A stretch of DNA of 64,000 nucleotides from Rhopalosiphum padi (lineage: Eukaryota > Arthropoda > Insecta > Hemiptera > Aphididae), in the NCBI RefSeq assembly GCF_020882245.1, contig NC_083597.1, positions 58,010,152 to 58,074,151 on the forward strand, given 5' to 3'. Both the position numbers and the translations under genes were made by a program. The notes beneath the pieces were generated by a model, which ran no database searches, was not told the DNA's origin, and was given only the letters and a program-made list of their open reading frames with translations. How positions within the stretch are numbered: position 1 is the stretch's first letter; each line of letters starts with the position of its first letter. This document shows positions 27,726 to 41,008 of the stretch, piece after piece.

Positions 27726-29149
27726 TAAATAGTATACAGTAATAAAATATAAATTGTTTAGTTAAATTATTTAGCCAATGACTAAACTTTTCAGTTTAAT
27801 GTATTATTTTTAAATTAACCTGTCACGACACGCAGTGATTATTCGTATCTATTATAATTTTTAGTTTTGGTGCTCTGTTGTGGGAGGATGTTTGTTTGGA
27901 GATGTTTTATGACCACTAAGAAAATTGTACATGGATGTAGTAATTTAAATATTTGTGCACCATTAATAACAAACATATTTTGGGTGTGAACGAGGGAGTT
28001 TGAGCTAGTAACCCTCCCACTGAATAAAAATATATAACCCTATAGACTATAGTGAACCGACCAAAAAAAAAAAATCAAAACTATTAAATTACCGAACGTT
28101 AATCACTGAAAAATGTATATTATGATATTAACTTTTAGGACTAATTGTTTAATAAATAGTACAGTAATAAAAGAAATAGAATGTTTTAGAAAGAATCACA
28201 AAAATGAAATTCCCGTTGTTTATAGGCACAGTCAATCGAAGCTTTCTTGGCTACGAATCCATATTCCATCCTAATAATTTCTATTTTTATATAAACCCAT
28301 TCACAATGATGTAATACAAAAAATAAAATGGTAGGGAATATTATATTTATACAATATGCATATATATATATTGAGCTATCAAATTAATGAGAATCTCCTT
28401 GATCTTTAATGATGGACCAATAATAGAGGGGTCTGAAAAATCGACAAAAATAAAACAACCAAAAAAAAAAGATTATCTATACATTTTTGTTTGACATACA
28501 ATTAAAGACTATTCTATTTTCATTATTAGTTGATGTTTAAATGTTTTAAGAAAAAATTAAAGTATAAATTAATTGTTGTATACTACAGAAGTGCTTTTAG
28601 AATTTAATGCTGTGGTTGTATTTTCAGTGTGCTAACTGTAAATATTAAGTATTTTTAGTTATACCTGTGCATAAAGATGAAAATTAAATATACTAATAAA
28701 TTCTCTTATTATGTATAAATAAGTATAATCAATATTCAATACAAACTATACCAAGTTGATCACCGTAACACAAGTTAATTAACTGTATATAATAATTATT
28801 ATATATACTGGAGTATGCTTATGTATATTATATATAGTGCATGTATAGGTAGGTACTTAACTATAGCATTCACCTAATTATTTAAATGTGAAATAAAAAT
28901 AATTTAATATATTTTTTTAAAATATGATTTAAATGGACACTGTTGTTACAATATAAATAATATACATGTGATCAATAAACGTATACTGTACCCATTTATC
29001 TACAAATAATATAGTAATTTATTAACACTCCGCATTTTATGTTTTTGTGGCATACAACTTGAATGAATCTGTAATATTTAGTAAATTCATTGACTTTGTA
29101 TAAAGTATTTTGATTTATTTTCGTTTTTAAAATCGAATTTACCCGCACC

Positions 29150-29420
29150 ATATCGCCGTTCTACCCACTGTACCTATACCCCATTCAGGCACTAATGCGA
29201 GACGACAAAATTACAAAACGACGGCGGCGACAGCCACGCCCAACAATTAGCAACGTCACGTGTCTCCGTGCATTTCCAGGATTGCGTGTGACAGCCTCAC
29301 ACTATTCTTCTTCGCCTCTCGTTATAATCAGTAAATAACTGGTTCCAGACCACCCTAATTCGTTTCCGACGACGGCGACGACGACGACAACGACGACCTG
29401 TTAGTGACAAACCCCGTGAA
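29150..29420. promoter_or_regulatory. Candidate intronic regulatory block
   Basis: A mixed-composition stretch contains CAACAATTAGCAACG (a TTGCTAATTG homeodomain word), an E-box in TCACGTGTC, and a (GAC)n run near 29370-29390. The only open frame (minus, 87 codons) encodes an Arg run from the repeat and looks spurious. Confidence 0.22.
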
Positions 29421-30999
29421 CGACTAATAATAATATTGAGCGAGAACGAATAATCGTAAACTTTTCCGGGTATACGCCCACATTGTATTATTGTGTTATA
29501 ATATAGGTAGCTATGCGTTATTATAATAATTATAATAGTACGCCAACACCCAATAATCATGGACTGTGTATAATATGATTATTACAACTATTATTGCAGC
29601 ATTTGATATTTTGACTACTGAAACACTTAATTTGATTCATTCTGTATTTTTTTTTTCAATTAATCATTATCGTTAAAAGTTGTTTACCATACATAATACT
29701 ATTAACGTAACAATCTATAAATGATGTGACAAATCGTTTGTATTGTTTTGAGAAAACGCTGTGTAGATATTCGTTAATCGTTTGTTTAACAGGTAATGAT
29801 TATATACTTTATTATATCCGTACGATCTTATGATTATCTATGATGGATGATATAGCTACGTCATTATAATATATACAGATCATAATAGAAACATTTATTA
29901 TATATAATAAAATAACTGCGTAAAATTTTTTGTTCAACTCAGCTTATGTATATATTAAACAACATATTATACAACATACAGAGGGATTCATCAAAAATGT
30001 CATCGCGCATCTTTTAATAATGCATTCATTCAAATACTAATTTTTGTAATTTTCAATTATAGTTAAGAACCATGTTTTTAATTATTTAGATTTTTTCACA
30101 ATTTAAAAATATATTGGCGATGCAAATATATTTTTTTTTTTATCAGAACCAACCTTTTTACTGTAAATTGATAAACAGATGACATTTTTTCAAAATGTTG
30201 ATTTATATATCAAAATTTGAACATATAGTTTTTTAAATTATTGAAATCTATAAGTAGCTGACTAAGAAAAATAGTCGTTAAAAATAGTTTTTTTTATGAT
30301 AGATGCAATAAGAAATCTAGCATTTTTTATACTTCTGATTAACTATTTACTAAACAAAGATCCTCATATTTCTCATTTAAAAAAAAGTGGTATTGCTACT
30401 GGACATTCTATTAAATTGTATGAAAAATCTAAGTATTTAAAAATATGTTTTTTAAATATACTTGAACATTTTTAGTGCCTATTCAAATTTAAATGAATTT
30501 GTTATTAATTGAAAATTAAATTTTTCCCCGTAAATTTCTCTGTATAATGGATTTATATATAGACTAAGGTTTCGTTACAACAATTTTATTTTTAAGTGGT
30601 TTAAGCGAATAAATAAATTACAATCATATATTTCTTATTATAGTTTAATAGTAAATAACATCATTCCTGTTTCAAAGGAAAAAAAAATATAATATTAGGT
30701 ATAACTATATAAAGTATTTTTTCAATAACTATTCTAAATTCGGTTGTTGTGAATTATCGTTAGAAATAAATATAAAAAAAAATCGTTATGTATCACTATA
30801 ATGAATATATAAAATGTAAGCGAAACTAAAAAAAGAAGGTATAAATGGTCGTAATAATACCAATGATGATTAACAACAAATGAACGCGATGGAAGTATTT
30901 AACAAATAATATAGGTATATAATATTTATATTATTGCCGAAGTTTGGATAATCCGATAAACGTACAACTGTCTTCGTTAATTTCGACCATTAGCTCTGC

Positions 31000-32100
31000 C
31001 GCCGTCGCCAGTATAATGGCTTTATTATATACGTACACAATATAATATTAATGATAATAATAATAATATATATATTATAAAAGGGGGGCCGTTGCACACT
31101 AATAAACGACCCCGTCGTCGGTTAACCAATTTTGGTCAAATCGATATGTACGGCGGCCGGCGGCGCGTGGCGGGCCGACAATACAACAGTCGTGTCAAGG
31201 ATGGAAATTCGATAGGACGGAAAATGTAAGTACGCGGGTGGCGGGTACGCCTAAAAAAACACTCCCCTCGCGCTCATCCCGGTTAATAATAATAATGATA
31301 ATAATGATAATAATGATAATGATAATAATTTCGTCTTAAAGTATACGGCGTTCATAATGAATTTAATGAATAATAATAGTAATTATTAGTATTATGATGT
31401 TATAATATGGCCCGTGCCCAGTACAGCAAGCGCCGCCGCAGTCGACGGACGTCCGACACTAATACACGCACAGCACCATTAACAAAAACATAATGAAATA
31501 ATCGATAGACGGCATCACCGTCGTGATAGATATAATATATAATAATAATATGTGTGTGCAACACTTTCGGCGTACCTAAATATTTGAATGTACACGGTGC
31601 AGAAATAGAGGTACGACCATACGATATAACAATACGATCGAAAGCGAACGGGCTTAGGCGTGTCTGCTCGCGCTGCAAAAATTGCCGTGTTCGGTTTTTA
31701 CACGCTTTCATATTATTATATTATTATTAGTTGTGTTGTGGCGAAAATCCGACACCTTCGCCGTATACCTTTTATACTGTATACACCTACGCATTGTGGG
31801 TATATATACACACGTGAATATTATATATATATATATATATTATGGACGATGCCGCCGCCGAGAGCCGTCGCCGTGTTATAATAAACGCCAAGTGCTGTAG
31901 TGGTGGTATGTTACTGTTGCGGGTGCGCGCGCTATTATATATTATCATCACACACCGTCGTGTGTGCAGTAGTCGTAGGTAGTCGTAAACGGGGTATATA
32001 TCTATATAATATTATTATATTATTATAATGCGAGTTCGCGGCGGTTCGGACAATGGTCGTCACACGGCCACTTAAAACGTCCGCTCGTAATCCGATTTAT
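31000..32100. other. GC/CpG-richer block in intron 1
   Basis: The block holds a GGCGG-dense patch (about 31150-31175), an ATAATG microsatellite (31286-31329), a good donor-like word AATGTAAGT (about 31224-31232, plus) and an (AT)n run (31823-31842). Several overlapping short ORFs on both strands lack any domain look. It may be a promoter-like island of a non-coding transcript. No exon is called. Confidence 0.3.
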
Positions 32101-32250
32101 ATTCGTAACGCGATTATATTATTATTTTGATTGTTATATCGTCCCGATATTTCTTCGGCATTTTCGTTTCCAATAAAACGCCCTCTACTTATATACTTTA
32201 TACATATTTTTATTATTATTATTATTATTGTTACTGCGAATAGCCACGTA

Positions 32251-32282
<32 letters not shown>
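32251..32282. repeat. (TA)n microsatellite
   Basis: About 15 TA units. Confidence 0.9.
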
Positions 32283-32283
<1 letters not shown>

Positions 32284-33528
32284 TATATCGATCGACCTTT
32301 TCAACGCGAGAAGCACGTGTAAGTATACCTAAGTATATGAATGTACGATAATATAAATGTTGGTAGGCACATATAATACAATATGTATTATTATCCTCTT
32401 CGTATATACTAATATTGGATATATATATATAGGTGCTTCGTCGTTTTGTGCGTTTTTAATTGAAATGATAATTACCACAAAAATAAAAATTGTGTATAAA
32501 AATGTTTTACGATGAACGCACGAGTATACATATCTACTACGTCCTGTACATATTATATGTATATAATATAAACGATCTGTAAGCAAACCGTATGTATTAC
32601 ACTTCACCCACAAAACTGCACCTATAGAACAAATAATGGCCCGAGAGGCGCGTAAATAATGTACGTGCATAATATGTGTATGTTTTTTAAGTGGCGTTAT
32701 GTTAAAACAACAACGGCCGAATCTAAAATGGATTCCGACTAATTGGAACTCGAGATGGCTGTTTAAAAATGTAAATAGCAACAATAACAAAAAAAAAAAA
32801 ATAACTTATATACACGCGCAGTCACTACAAGTGTGAGTTCGCTGTGCTCCTCTGTGCTGCACACTTAATGTTATATATTAATAATATGTAGGTACGTTTC
32901 TCCTATTATAATAAAAATGTCTCAAATGCAAAATTACCTATTATGTAGGTATAATACGGAAACTGTTATGGGCACACTTTTAGTTTTTAATTTTTTTATA
33001 CTACGTTTTAGCAATTCAGAAATTTGCGACTCAATTCAATAATCGTATGTATTAATAAAAATTGTTTTTTGATTTTTTACAAATTATTATTCATTGCGAT
33101 AAGACTAAATTATATTTTATATTAAACGCGGATTTAGTAGGTGTTTTAAAAGTTTTTGCGTTTTTCAAAAAAACGAATTTTTTTTTAACAAACGCGTTTA
33201 CCGAAAACGCAACGAATAAAATTATTCAATATACATACTCACTGAAGGTTGAGTATATTAAAAATATATATACTAGGTAATAATCGTTTCGAGGACGCGA
33301 AAGAATGACTTATACGAGGCTAATTTGCATGTTCGTCGCTCTCGAAAAACCGAATGAAGTTTGTCTTTTCCCCGTTTAATTAGCATTTTCGTATCAAGTA
33401 CAATACAATGTACGTACATAACACATTTTTGTGTCACACCCCGCGCTGTATTCCCGCCAGATTCCCTTTCATGTACGACCTTAATAATTAGTACGCTACA
33501 CCGGTGGGTTTCTATGTATATATGTATA

Positions 33529-33578
<50 letters not shown>

Positions 33579-33632
33579 TTATCTAGACACACACACACAC
33601 ACAGGCGCGGGCATACACACACACACACACAC
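33529..33632. repeat. Compound (TA)n-(CA)n microsatellite
   Basis: A TA run of about 45 bases (33532-33577) is followed, after a short spacer, by two (CA)n runs (33588-33602 and 33613-33632) and further CA/CG words to about 33665. Open frames across it only reflect the repeats (Ile/Tyr and His/Thr runs). Confidence 0.9.
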
Positions 33633-33714
33633 ATACATAAACACGCGCGTATATACACACACGCGCATGTACGCGTAGTGGAGGTTTTTGAAGTGCAAAA
33701 CAACACAACAACGG

Positions 33715-33945
33715 ATTATTACTAGAGTGCCTGGGACCGATGACGTGGGGTTCGGTCGGGGTGGTGGTGTGTTTTAAAATAAAAGGCCAGACTTTTTGTG
33801 AAGCCTGGTTTATTCTGTCGAGGCGACGGCCAGGAAGAATCAATAATTTGCGGATGCAAAGTAGTCCCGGAAACCTTCCCCCCAACAACCATCCCATCAC
33901 AAAAACCCACCTACCCCGAATACGCTTTCACACGTGTAATATATA
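33715..33945. promoter_or_regulatory. Candidate intronic regulatory block
   Basis: About 230 bp of GC-balanced, non-repetitive sequence lies just after the microsatellite. It holds paired GGCCAG/CTGG words, and GGATGCAAAG (33853-33862) resembles a POU octamer. Short ORFs on both strands overlap and resemble nothing known. Confidence 0.25.
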
Positions 33946-34799
33946 TACACGTACAACGTGCGCGCATATATAGTTATATTACACTTATAACTACACCCTT
34001 TTTTCCATTTACCCCCTCCAATGCGCTCATAAAGCAAAGCAAACACCTCGCCTGACACGTAATTAGGTCGACATGAATTCTACTTCCGCGTGTCCTTATA
34101 GTCAAAACCCGCGATGACGCGACACCGATCAATTATTTGTAAAAAATGTTCAGAACACGCGTATAGCTTACTATCATTATCTGTTTAATTTCTTCTGAAC
34201 AGTTCGGTTAAAATAATAATATATTCATTAATGCAAATACGTACTATTAAATAATCATCACCCTTTCACATGAAGTATTTGTAAAATGTTCATTCAACAG
34301 TAAGAATTTGTCAATTATTTTATAATCTTTGACGAAAAATTTATCAATTTTAATAATATTTCAAAAATAACTTATATTTTAAGATTCGCGGAGATCAAGG
34401 TAAGGTATGATTGACTGTTTTTACATCTGCAGTATAGAAAATGCCTAATTTTTAATTAAATTTTTTCCCAGTTTGTAACGTCGACGCGTGGAACTATAGT
34501 TTTATATTGCTTATAATATCTGCATTCATTGGTGTAGTATACCTATAGTTATTATTATTGTTAGGCACATCTTATACACGATTTTTTAATCAAACTATTT
34601 TGTTATTAATTTGATGAGCCGTTATAGTGAAATGGTTAGGTCATATGATTATTTTGCACTAATTTAAAATTATAATTTTATATTTCATTAGGCTTTTAGA
34701 TATTTTAATTGCTTAAACGCTACGCTTTATTGTTAAAAGTATATAGATGAAATTAAATTGTATCCTACCTGCTGAGTAATAATTAAGGTTGTTCTGGAG

Positions 34800-35110
34800 T
34801 TAACAAAATTAATCAATTCGTTAGACAGAGCCCAGAGGTGCCGAGGATTAAGGAATTGAGTTGTGGGGTGGGAGGGGGACGACAAAGAAAATTACGCGCT
34901 CACAATAGCTCCCGGAGTGGCGAAAATAAGTTATATAATTAATGAAATTGTTGGAAGACGGCGGCGCTTTCCCCAGGCGACGTAATTACTTGTCAACGGC
35001 AAAACCGCCGCGCTAAAACGTTCCTGAAACTCTTCACCCTATCTAGTGTGACTACTGGTATTAAAAGAAAAGAAATGCACGAGGGTGAAAGAAAAACAAA
35101 CAAAAATTAA
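34800..35110. promoter_or_regulatory. Candidate intronic enhancer, homeodomain-site cluster
   Basis: A balanced-composition block without ORFs contains GAGGATTAAG (a TAATCC core on the other strand), ATAATTAATGAAATTG (about 34935-34950) and GTAATTACTTGTCAA (34982-34996, TAATTA next to a TGACAAG TALE-like word). Sharp compositional edges and site clustering are seen. Regulation of Vsx by this block is inferred. Confidence 0.35.
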
Positions 35111-35639
35111 GCCATTTTCTTGACGGGGAAAAATTATTTTAATTGGGATCAAATTTATTCGAACCGATGACGGTGAAAATAAATAAATACACGAATAATA
35201 ACGCTTTTATACTTTTCGACAATGTTACATAATACGCGATAATCATAATATATATATATATATTCTTTAGTTTGTTAATTTTTTCACGATGATCATCGCA
35301 GCACAACCGAGGGAATACGTAGCAGTTTATTATTTAACAGCCTATTATAATATATTGCACTTATATAATAATAACATAGGTAGCTAAAATTAAATACCGT
35401 TTGACATCGTTTATTCTATTACGATGACTTTTTGTAGTCTATTCCAGCGCGTTTTCGCGATACAAATTTAATGGACGAGAACAAAATAGTGTTTTTTTTT
35501 TTTAAATATTCCTTCGCTCACTGACGTGGAAATGTTTTCTTTAATTGCACGTTAAAACATATTTTAAAATGTAATTCATTCTATAAAGCTATGGTGATGG
35601 GCTTGAATTTTTACGTATACAAAAAAGAGGAATGAATAG

Positions 35640-35960
35640 CGACCGAGATTTGATTGCGGTCTTGGCTACAGAAAAAAAAAAAAAACATTACTCAAGGGCG
35701 AGAATCCTTGTAATTAAATTACACCCGTTCGTGCAAATCGGAACTCCGATAATTAACACTGGGATTTAATTACGACTCGGGGGGGGAGAGTAAAAAGCCA
35801 ACGAAAAACCCCTTTTTCGTGGTACAATATATTATTTTGACTTTATTAAAATCTTCTTAAAACTGCCGTGTAAACGAATACCCGAGATGCGTTTATAAAA
35901 ACGAGGTTTTTTTTTTGTCCACGTGTTATTCACCATTTCAGGTTTTGTCTCATTTAAACG
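35640..35960. promoter_or_regulatory. Candidate intronic enhancer with a P3 site and three TAATTA cores
   Basis: TAATTAAATTA (35711-35721) fits the paired-class dimer consensus TAATYNRATTA exactly. Two more TAATTA cores lie at 35750-35755 and 35767-35772, all within 62 bp of moderately GC-rich sequence. Vsx itself is a paired-like Q50 homeodomain protein, so autoregulation is one reading. The block ends in a G-run and an ACGAAAAACC patch. Confidence 0.35.
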
Positions 35961-37213
35961 CGTGGTGCGTTATTCTGTAAAATAATACGGTACCTATACC
36001 TATACACACGGAAAACGCACATATTTTAATATAATGTGATATAATATAGTATTTACGACGACGACGATGAATACGAGTTAGGACTTAAACTATATAGTCA
36101 CTAGAGTTTTTTATGATCGTCGTCGAAATTAATGGTTTGGTTGAGCGGAATATTGTAATATTCTCGTCGCCGATAAAAAGGCACCAAGCTCAAAAATAAA
36201 TTGTTTATTATCCTATGCTCACACATTATATGAATACGATACGCGGATACGTTGTAATAATTCACACGCGCAGCAGTAGCAGCAGTGGATTGTCGTTTTA
36301 AGTTCTGGCTAACGGTTGTGCGGTTTGAATCAACGGCGAGATGGAAAAAAATTATAACGTACGGGCATAAAAAATAAATAAAATAATAATAAAAATGTTT
36401 TGTTGTTTTTAAACATTCTTGTTAAGTATATATATTTAACATTTAATAAAGGTATATGATTATAGAATGCTGAATAATCGTTGGAGATTACAAAAAAAAA
36501 AAAAAAAAAATCGAGTCTATTCTTATACCATAACTCGTCTTACAATATACCTACCTACTACACATATTATTATAAACGGTTTTTTTAGGGTAAAAAAACA
36601 CCAATCACGACTTGAAGAATTTCTGACATCGACCCTATTTTGACCTTTTCTTGCGCACATGACGAACATATTGATGATAATATTATGACTCGTTTTCAAC
36701 ATATCTCTTACTCCATCTGTAGTGTTATCATTTTATCAACCAAATATTTTCAATTGTATATGCGTACAACTCGTATAGTAATGTGTCTACCGTTTATGTG
36801 TTGAATTTCGGAATAGGAGAAACCTCGTATTTTCACGTATGAAGGGAATCACAGTGGTAAAACATTTATGCGTAAAATGTTAATGCGCCACTACATTTTT
36901 TTTTAAATATTATGTTTGCATTATTTATGAGCCAGTCAGTTAGCGTTTCTAACATCATAATAATATTATGTGTGTGTTGTTAAAATGTATCTAAATACGC
37001 TTGTTATTCAATAACGCCAATTATAAACATTAACTATAATATAATAATATGGCGATATGTAAATTTGTCACTGTTCATTAGCTGCTGTTTACGGATATTC
37101 AGTAATACAATTTTGCAGCCGGCGCATGTACACTGTAGACATAATATTATGTGTAATATTTGTTAAAAACATTCACACTATAATTTCGGACGATATAAAA
37201 TGAAAACAGTATA

Positions 37214-37241
37214 CCTATTACCTATTACCTATTACCTATTA
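37214..37241. repeat. Four tandem copies of CCTATTA
   Basis: Four perfect 7-bp units. The unit fits the TACCTAT-type words common throughout the window. Confidence 0.95.
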
Positions 37242-39162
37242 TATACTAACTGTCTTAATTTGGCATTATTTTAGATTTGTCTTTGACTCGGTAATACGAT
37301 TCGTATGAGTCAATAGTACACGACAGTAGGTATAATGTAAAAAACGATCTAATTATTAATATAAAAATGTTTATAATCACCACTGTATAGATTTTATTTA
37401 TTATTATAGTTATTCTTGTTTTTATTTTTATTTATTATTCCCTGTATTGTTATTGTTATTTTCAAGTGATTGCAATCGTTCTAAAATTCATTAACCGCGA
37501 AATGCGTGCAACTAAAAAAATAATAGATACTATAAAGATATAAATGAATAGGTATCAGCTGCAGTAAACTCGTGTACATTGTACAATAATAACGTGTAGC
37601 GGCTACAATAATATTGTTAAAAGAAACAGTTTATTTAAAGTTACGAACTTTAATTTTTAATTTATTTTACAATGCATCGGCTAAAATCTTCGTTGTAATA
37701 ATAAAATACAATTAATATGATTGTATATTACTGTATTCTATAGGCACATTTAAAATGCAAATGCTTTTTCTATGTTTAAGAAATACAATTACTTTTTCAG
37801 TGAAACAATGTTAAATGTAAATTAAGTTTCACATAATATGTTATTATGTTAATGAATACTTTAGATTCGAAAAACAATAATGTATAGGTGCATATTGGAA
37901 CTTTTGTACGATATTAATTTTGTTTATGCAACTACGAATTTTAAGTAGGTATACTACAATATATTTATATATATAAATATCAATGGGACAATGGATCATG
38001 TGATATTATAATATTTTATTATAATACAAAGGTACTAGGTAATAAAATCAGTTGGATTTTTTTTCAACGTTGTATAATCGTTTTATAACAATATAATAAT
38101 AATATGAAGTGGATAGAAAAAAAAATAATATAAATTAATTTCATCATTCCATAACTATGCTGACCTCGAACAACCATTGAAAATAATATAAATTGTTGTC
38201 TTCTCTGACGATTTTATAGATTATTGATTGTGTTAACTGACTATATTACTATTAATTTTGTTCAAACAAACATCTTATACATTGATACAATTATTGTATA
38301 GAAATACAAACTTGATTTACACTAGTATAGGTAAGTATAACAAGAGCAATTAAATAAATTTAGAATTAATTAAGTACTTACACGTTTTAAATTTTATATT
38401 AATTACTAATGTAAAGTAAGTTTTCAATAACGTAACATACTTTTTGTTCAATAACTCTTAAGCAAACACAGATTTAATATGTTACATAAAATATACGGTT
38501 GCAACATGAAATACAGGTGAAATAATTTACAGGCGTTTGTTGTGAAGTGTATTCACCCAACACAAGAGGTACTTAACAATGTTATTGTAATTAGAACATT
38601 TTTATTTTTATGGACCTTAGGTCGGGTATAACTATTATTAAATTTAAAACAAAGTTTGTGTCAGTATTTTTAAATTGTATCGATATGCAAATAATATGTT
38701 AGCTTCAAAATAATAAAATATTTACGAATACCGATAATCCAAGCTCAAATCATCTCTATATTAAGCATAGCACACATTAATAAGTTTTGTACATAAATAG
38801 AAAGATTTATGGAGACACTGTGCATGTATATCACATGTAAATTAACTATACGCTATAATAATAATATAACGGTCTACCAACTACAGCACAAATCTGATAA
38901 TATTTGTACCTATGTTGGTTTTGAAAATATGGGATCGGGTATAAAAAAATGTGTGGTGTTTTGTTTTTAATTCCATGTGCAAGTATGCGTGTGTGCGTGT
39001 TTAATATGAAAAGGAACGGAATGAAGGAGCTAAAAAAAAAAATCGTGTTAAACTCAATTGCGAAATTAGCTGTGGACGTGTTCGTTGTTTACACCAGGCA
39101 ACTGGTCTTTAACAAATTAGGGGAAATATGTTTTTTCTACTTTTGTTTTTTTGTTTTCTTGT

Positions 39163-39180
39163 TTTTTTTTTTTTTTTTTT
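39163..39180. repeat. Poly-T run
   Basis: The T homopolymer sits in a wider T-rich stretch (about 39130-39180). It creates an open frame with a poly-Phe product, which is not called as a gene. Confidence 0.85.
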
Positions 39181-40977
39181 GTTTCACGTTTAAAAGAAAT
39201 CTGAAATGCAATACGGGGTATGCGAGACAATAGACGTGTTCCAACACTTGCATGATCTTGAACTGTCAGATTTTAAGCTATAGGTATTAGGTATGTATAT
39301 ACACTAGTGGCTGAGACGTGGAGAGGATTAGACGATCAAATCTAAAAATCCTAAATTAATACAACACAAAACACTTGGCTATTTAATAAACGTAGCTGAA
39401 ATTACTCGAGTTTGACGTAATTATGTCGAAATCATTATTTTGAGTATTATTTTTAAAAATGAAATAAAAATTAATAGCAATAATAAATATGCTCATGTTT
39501 TGATGGCTTACCCAATTTTATTTTTAAACCAGTTATAATTTCTAATTTATAAACAAAAAACCAAAATTATATTCACCACTCCGACGATATTAATCCCCTT
39601 GTTTTAGCTGATCACATTTGATTAGTATTATAATACTCGTATGTTGGTACCACATATGTATAATATTATGGTGTGGATATGTATTTAATGTATTTGCACA
39701 ATAAGCTGATCAAATTGCCAACATTATTACATTATCATAAAAGTAAATATAATATTAAATATAAAATTAATTTCAAAAACCTTTTTGTATACCTATTTTA
39801 AATTATTTTGTTCTCGTTATTATTTGAACAGTTTATAAAATTTGAAATCTCGACACCGGGCACTTATTACTTTATATGTGGACCGAAGGGAGTAACAATG
39901 GGGCCGTGGATATAATAATGTGAAATATTTGCCTTGTTCCCGCTCGGTCCCTCATTCTTTCTTATAAACGTTTACACTCCTCTCGCTGTATACCACTACC
40001 AGAGCCGTATGCGCATATAAAATAATATAAGACAAGCAATATACCCACCTACAATAAGGACTCGTTATATAGACACGTGAATTTTAATCAAGGAAAACTG
40101 TATGTGTGTGATTGTGTGAATTTATATATATATATTGTGTAGTATAATAATATTAATTATTTAAACTTGTTATTAGTGTACATTTTTTGTATACATAAGC
40201 TATATGTTACCACTTATACCAGCTATTGTTTTATTTAATAAAAACATGATTTAATTTTTATTCCAATATAGGTTTAGGTATCTATATTTATTGCACGTGA
40301 ATACAGCAACGTAACATATTTAAAAGTATGCTTGAGTTATTCTTATGAAACAAATAGATATATAAGTAATATAGTAATATAATATTATGCACTGTACGCA
40401 TGCGCCTTATGTCTATAGCCAAACTACATATATACATTATACTTATATAGTGTTTTCTATATAGGTATAATTTATATAATGTGCAATCCCTCGCGAGTGG
40501 TTTCCAAAATATCTTATGAATTATTAACGACAAACTTATTTTAAGCGCAGTATTGCATTTATTTTATATTTTAAATTATCAGAGTCTGTACCGAACAAAA
40601 TAACTATATAGGTTAACTATGTGTATTATATAAATATTTTTTATAATTAGGAATAATTTTTTTTAGGGTCAAAAGAAAAAGATCAAATGCTTACAACCAG
40701 TATTTCTATTGAATGTGATGTACTAATACTTAGAAAAACTTGTTATCTTATAAAAGTTATTTCGTTACGATCGGCTCCATATTACATCTAAAGTAAAGTA
40801 GTTGCGGTTTATATGTATTTGTATTTATAATATGAATACATAATAGGCAATTACTGACCATACACGTCTGCTGCACATATAATTTATTAAACGGTTTTGG
40901 TTTAACATATTCGACGATTGTTTGATACTTTTAATGCCCCTTTACAAAGTACAAATTAACTTGTCTTTGTTTAGATA

Positions 40978-41008
<31 letters not shown>

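Noticed and set aside
29336..29365. TGGTTCCAGA at 29340, resembling the WFQ codons of a homeodomain
   Set aside because: The following codons do not give NRR, and neither strand has surrounding homeodomain residues.
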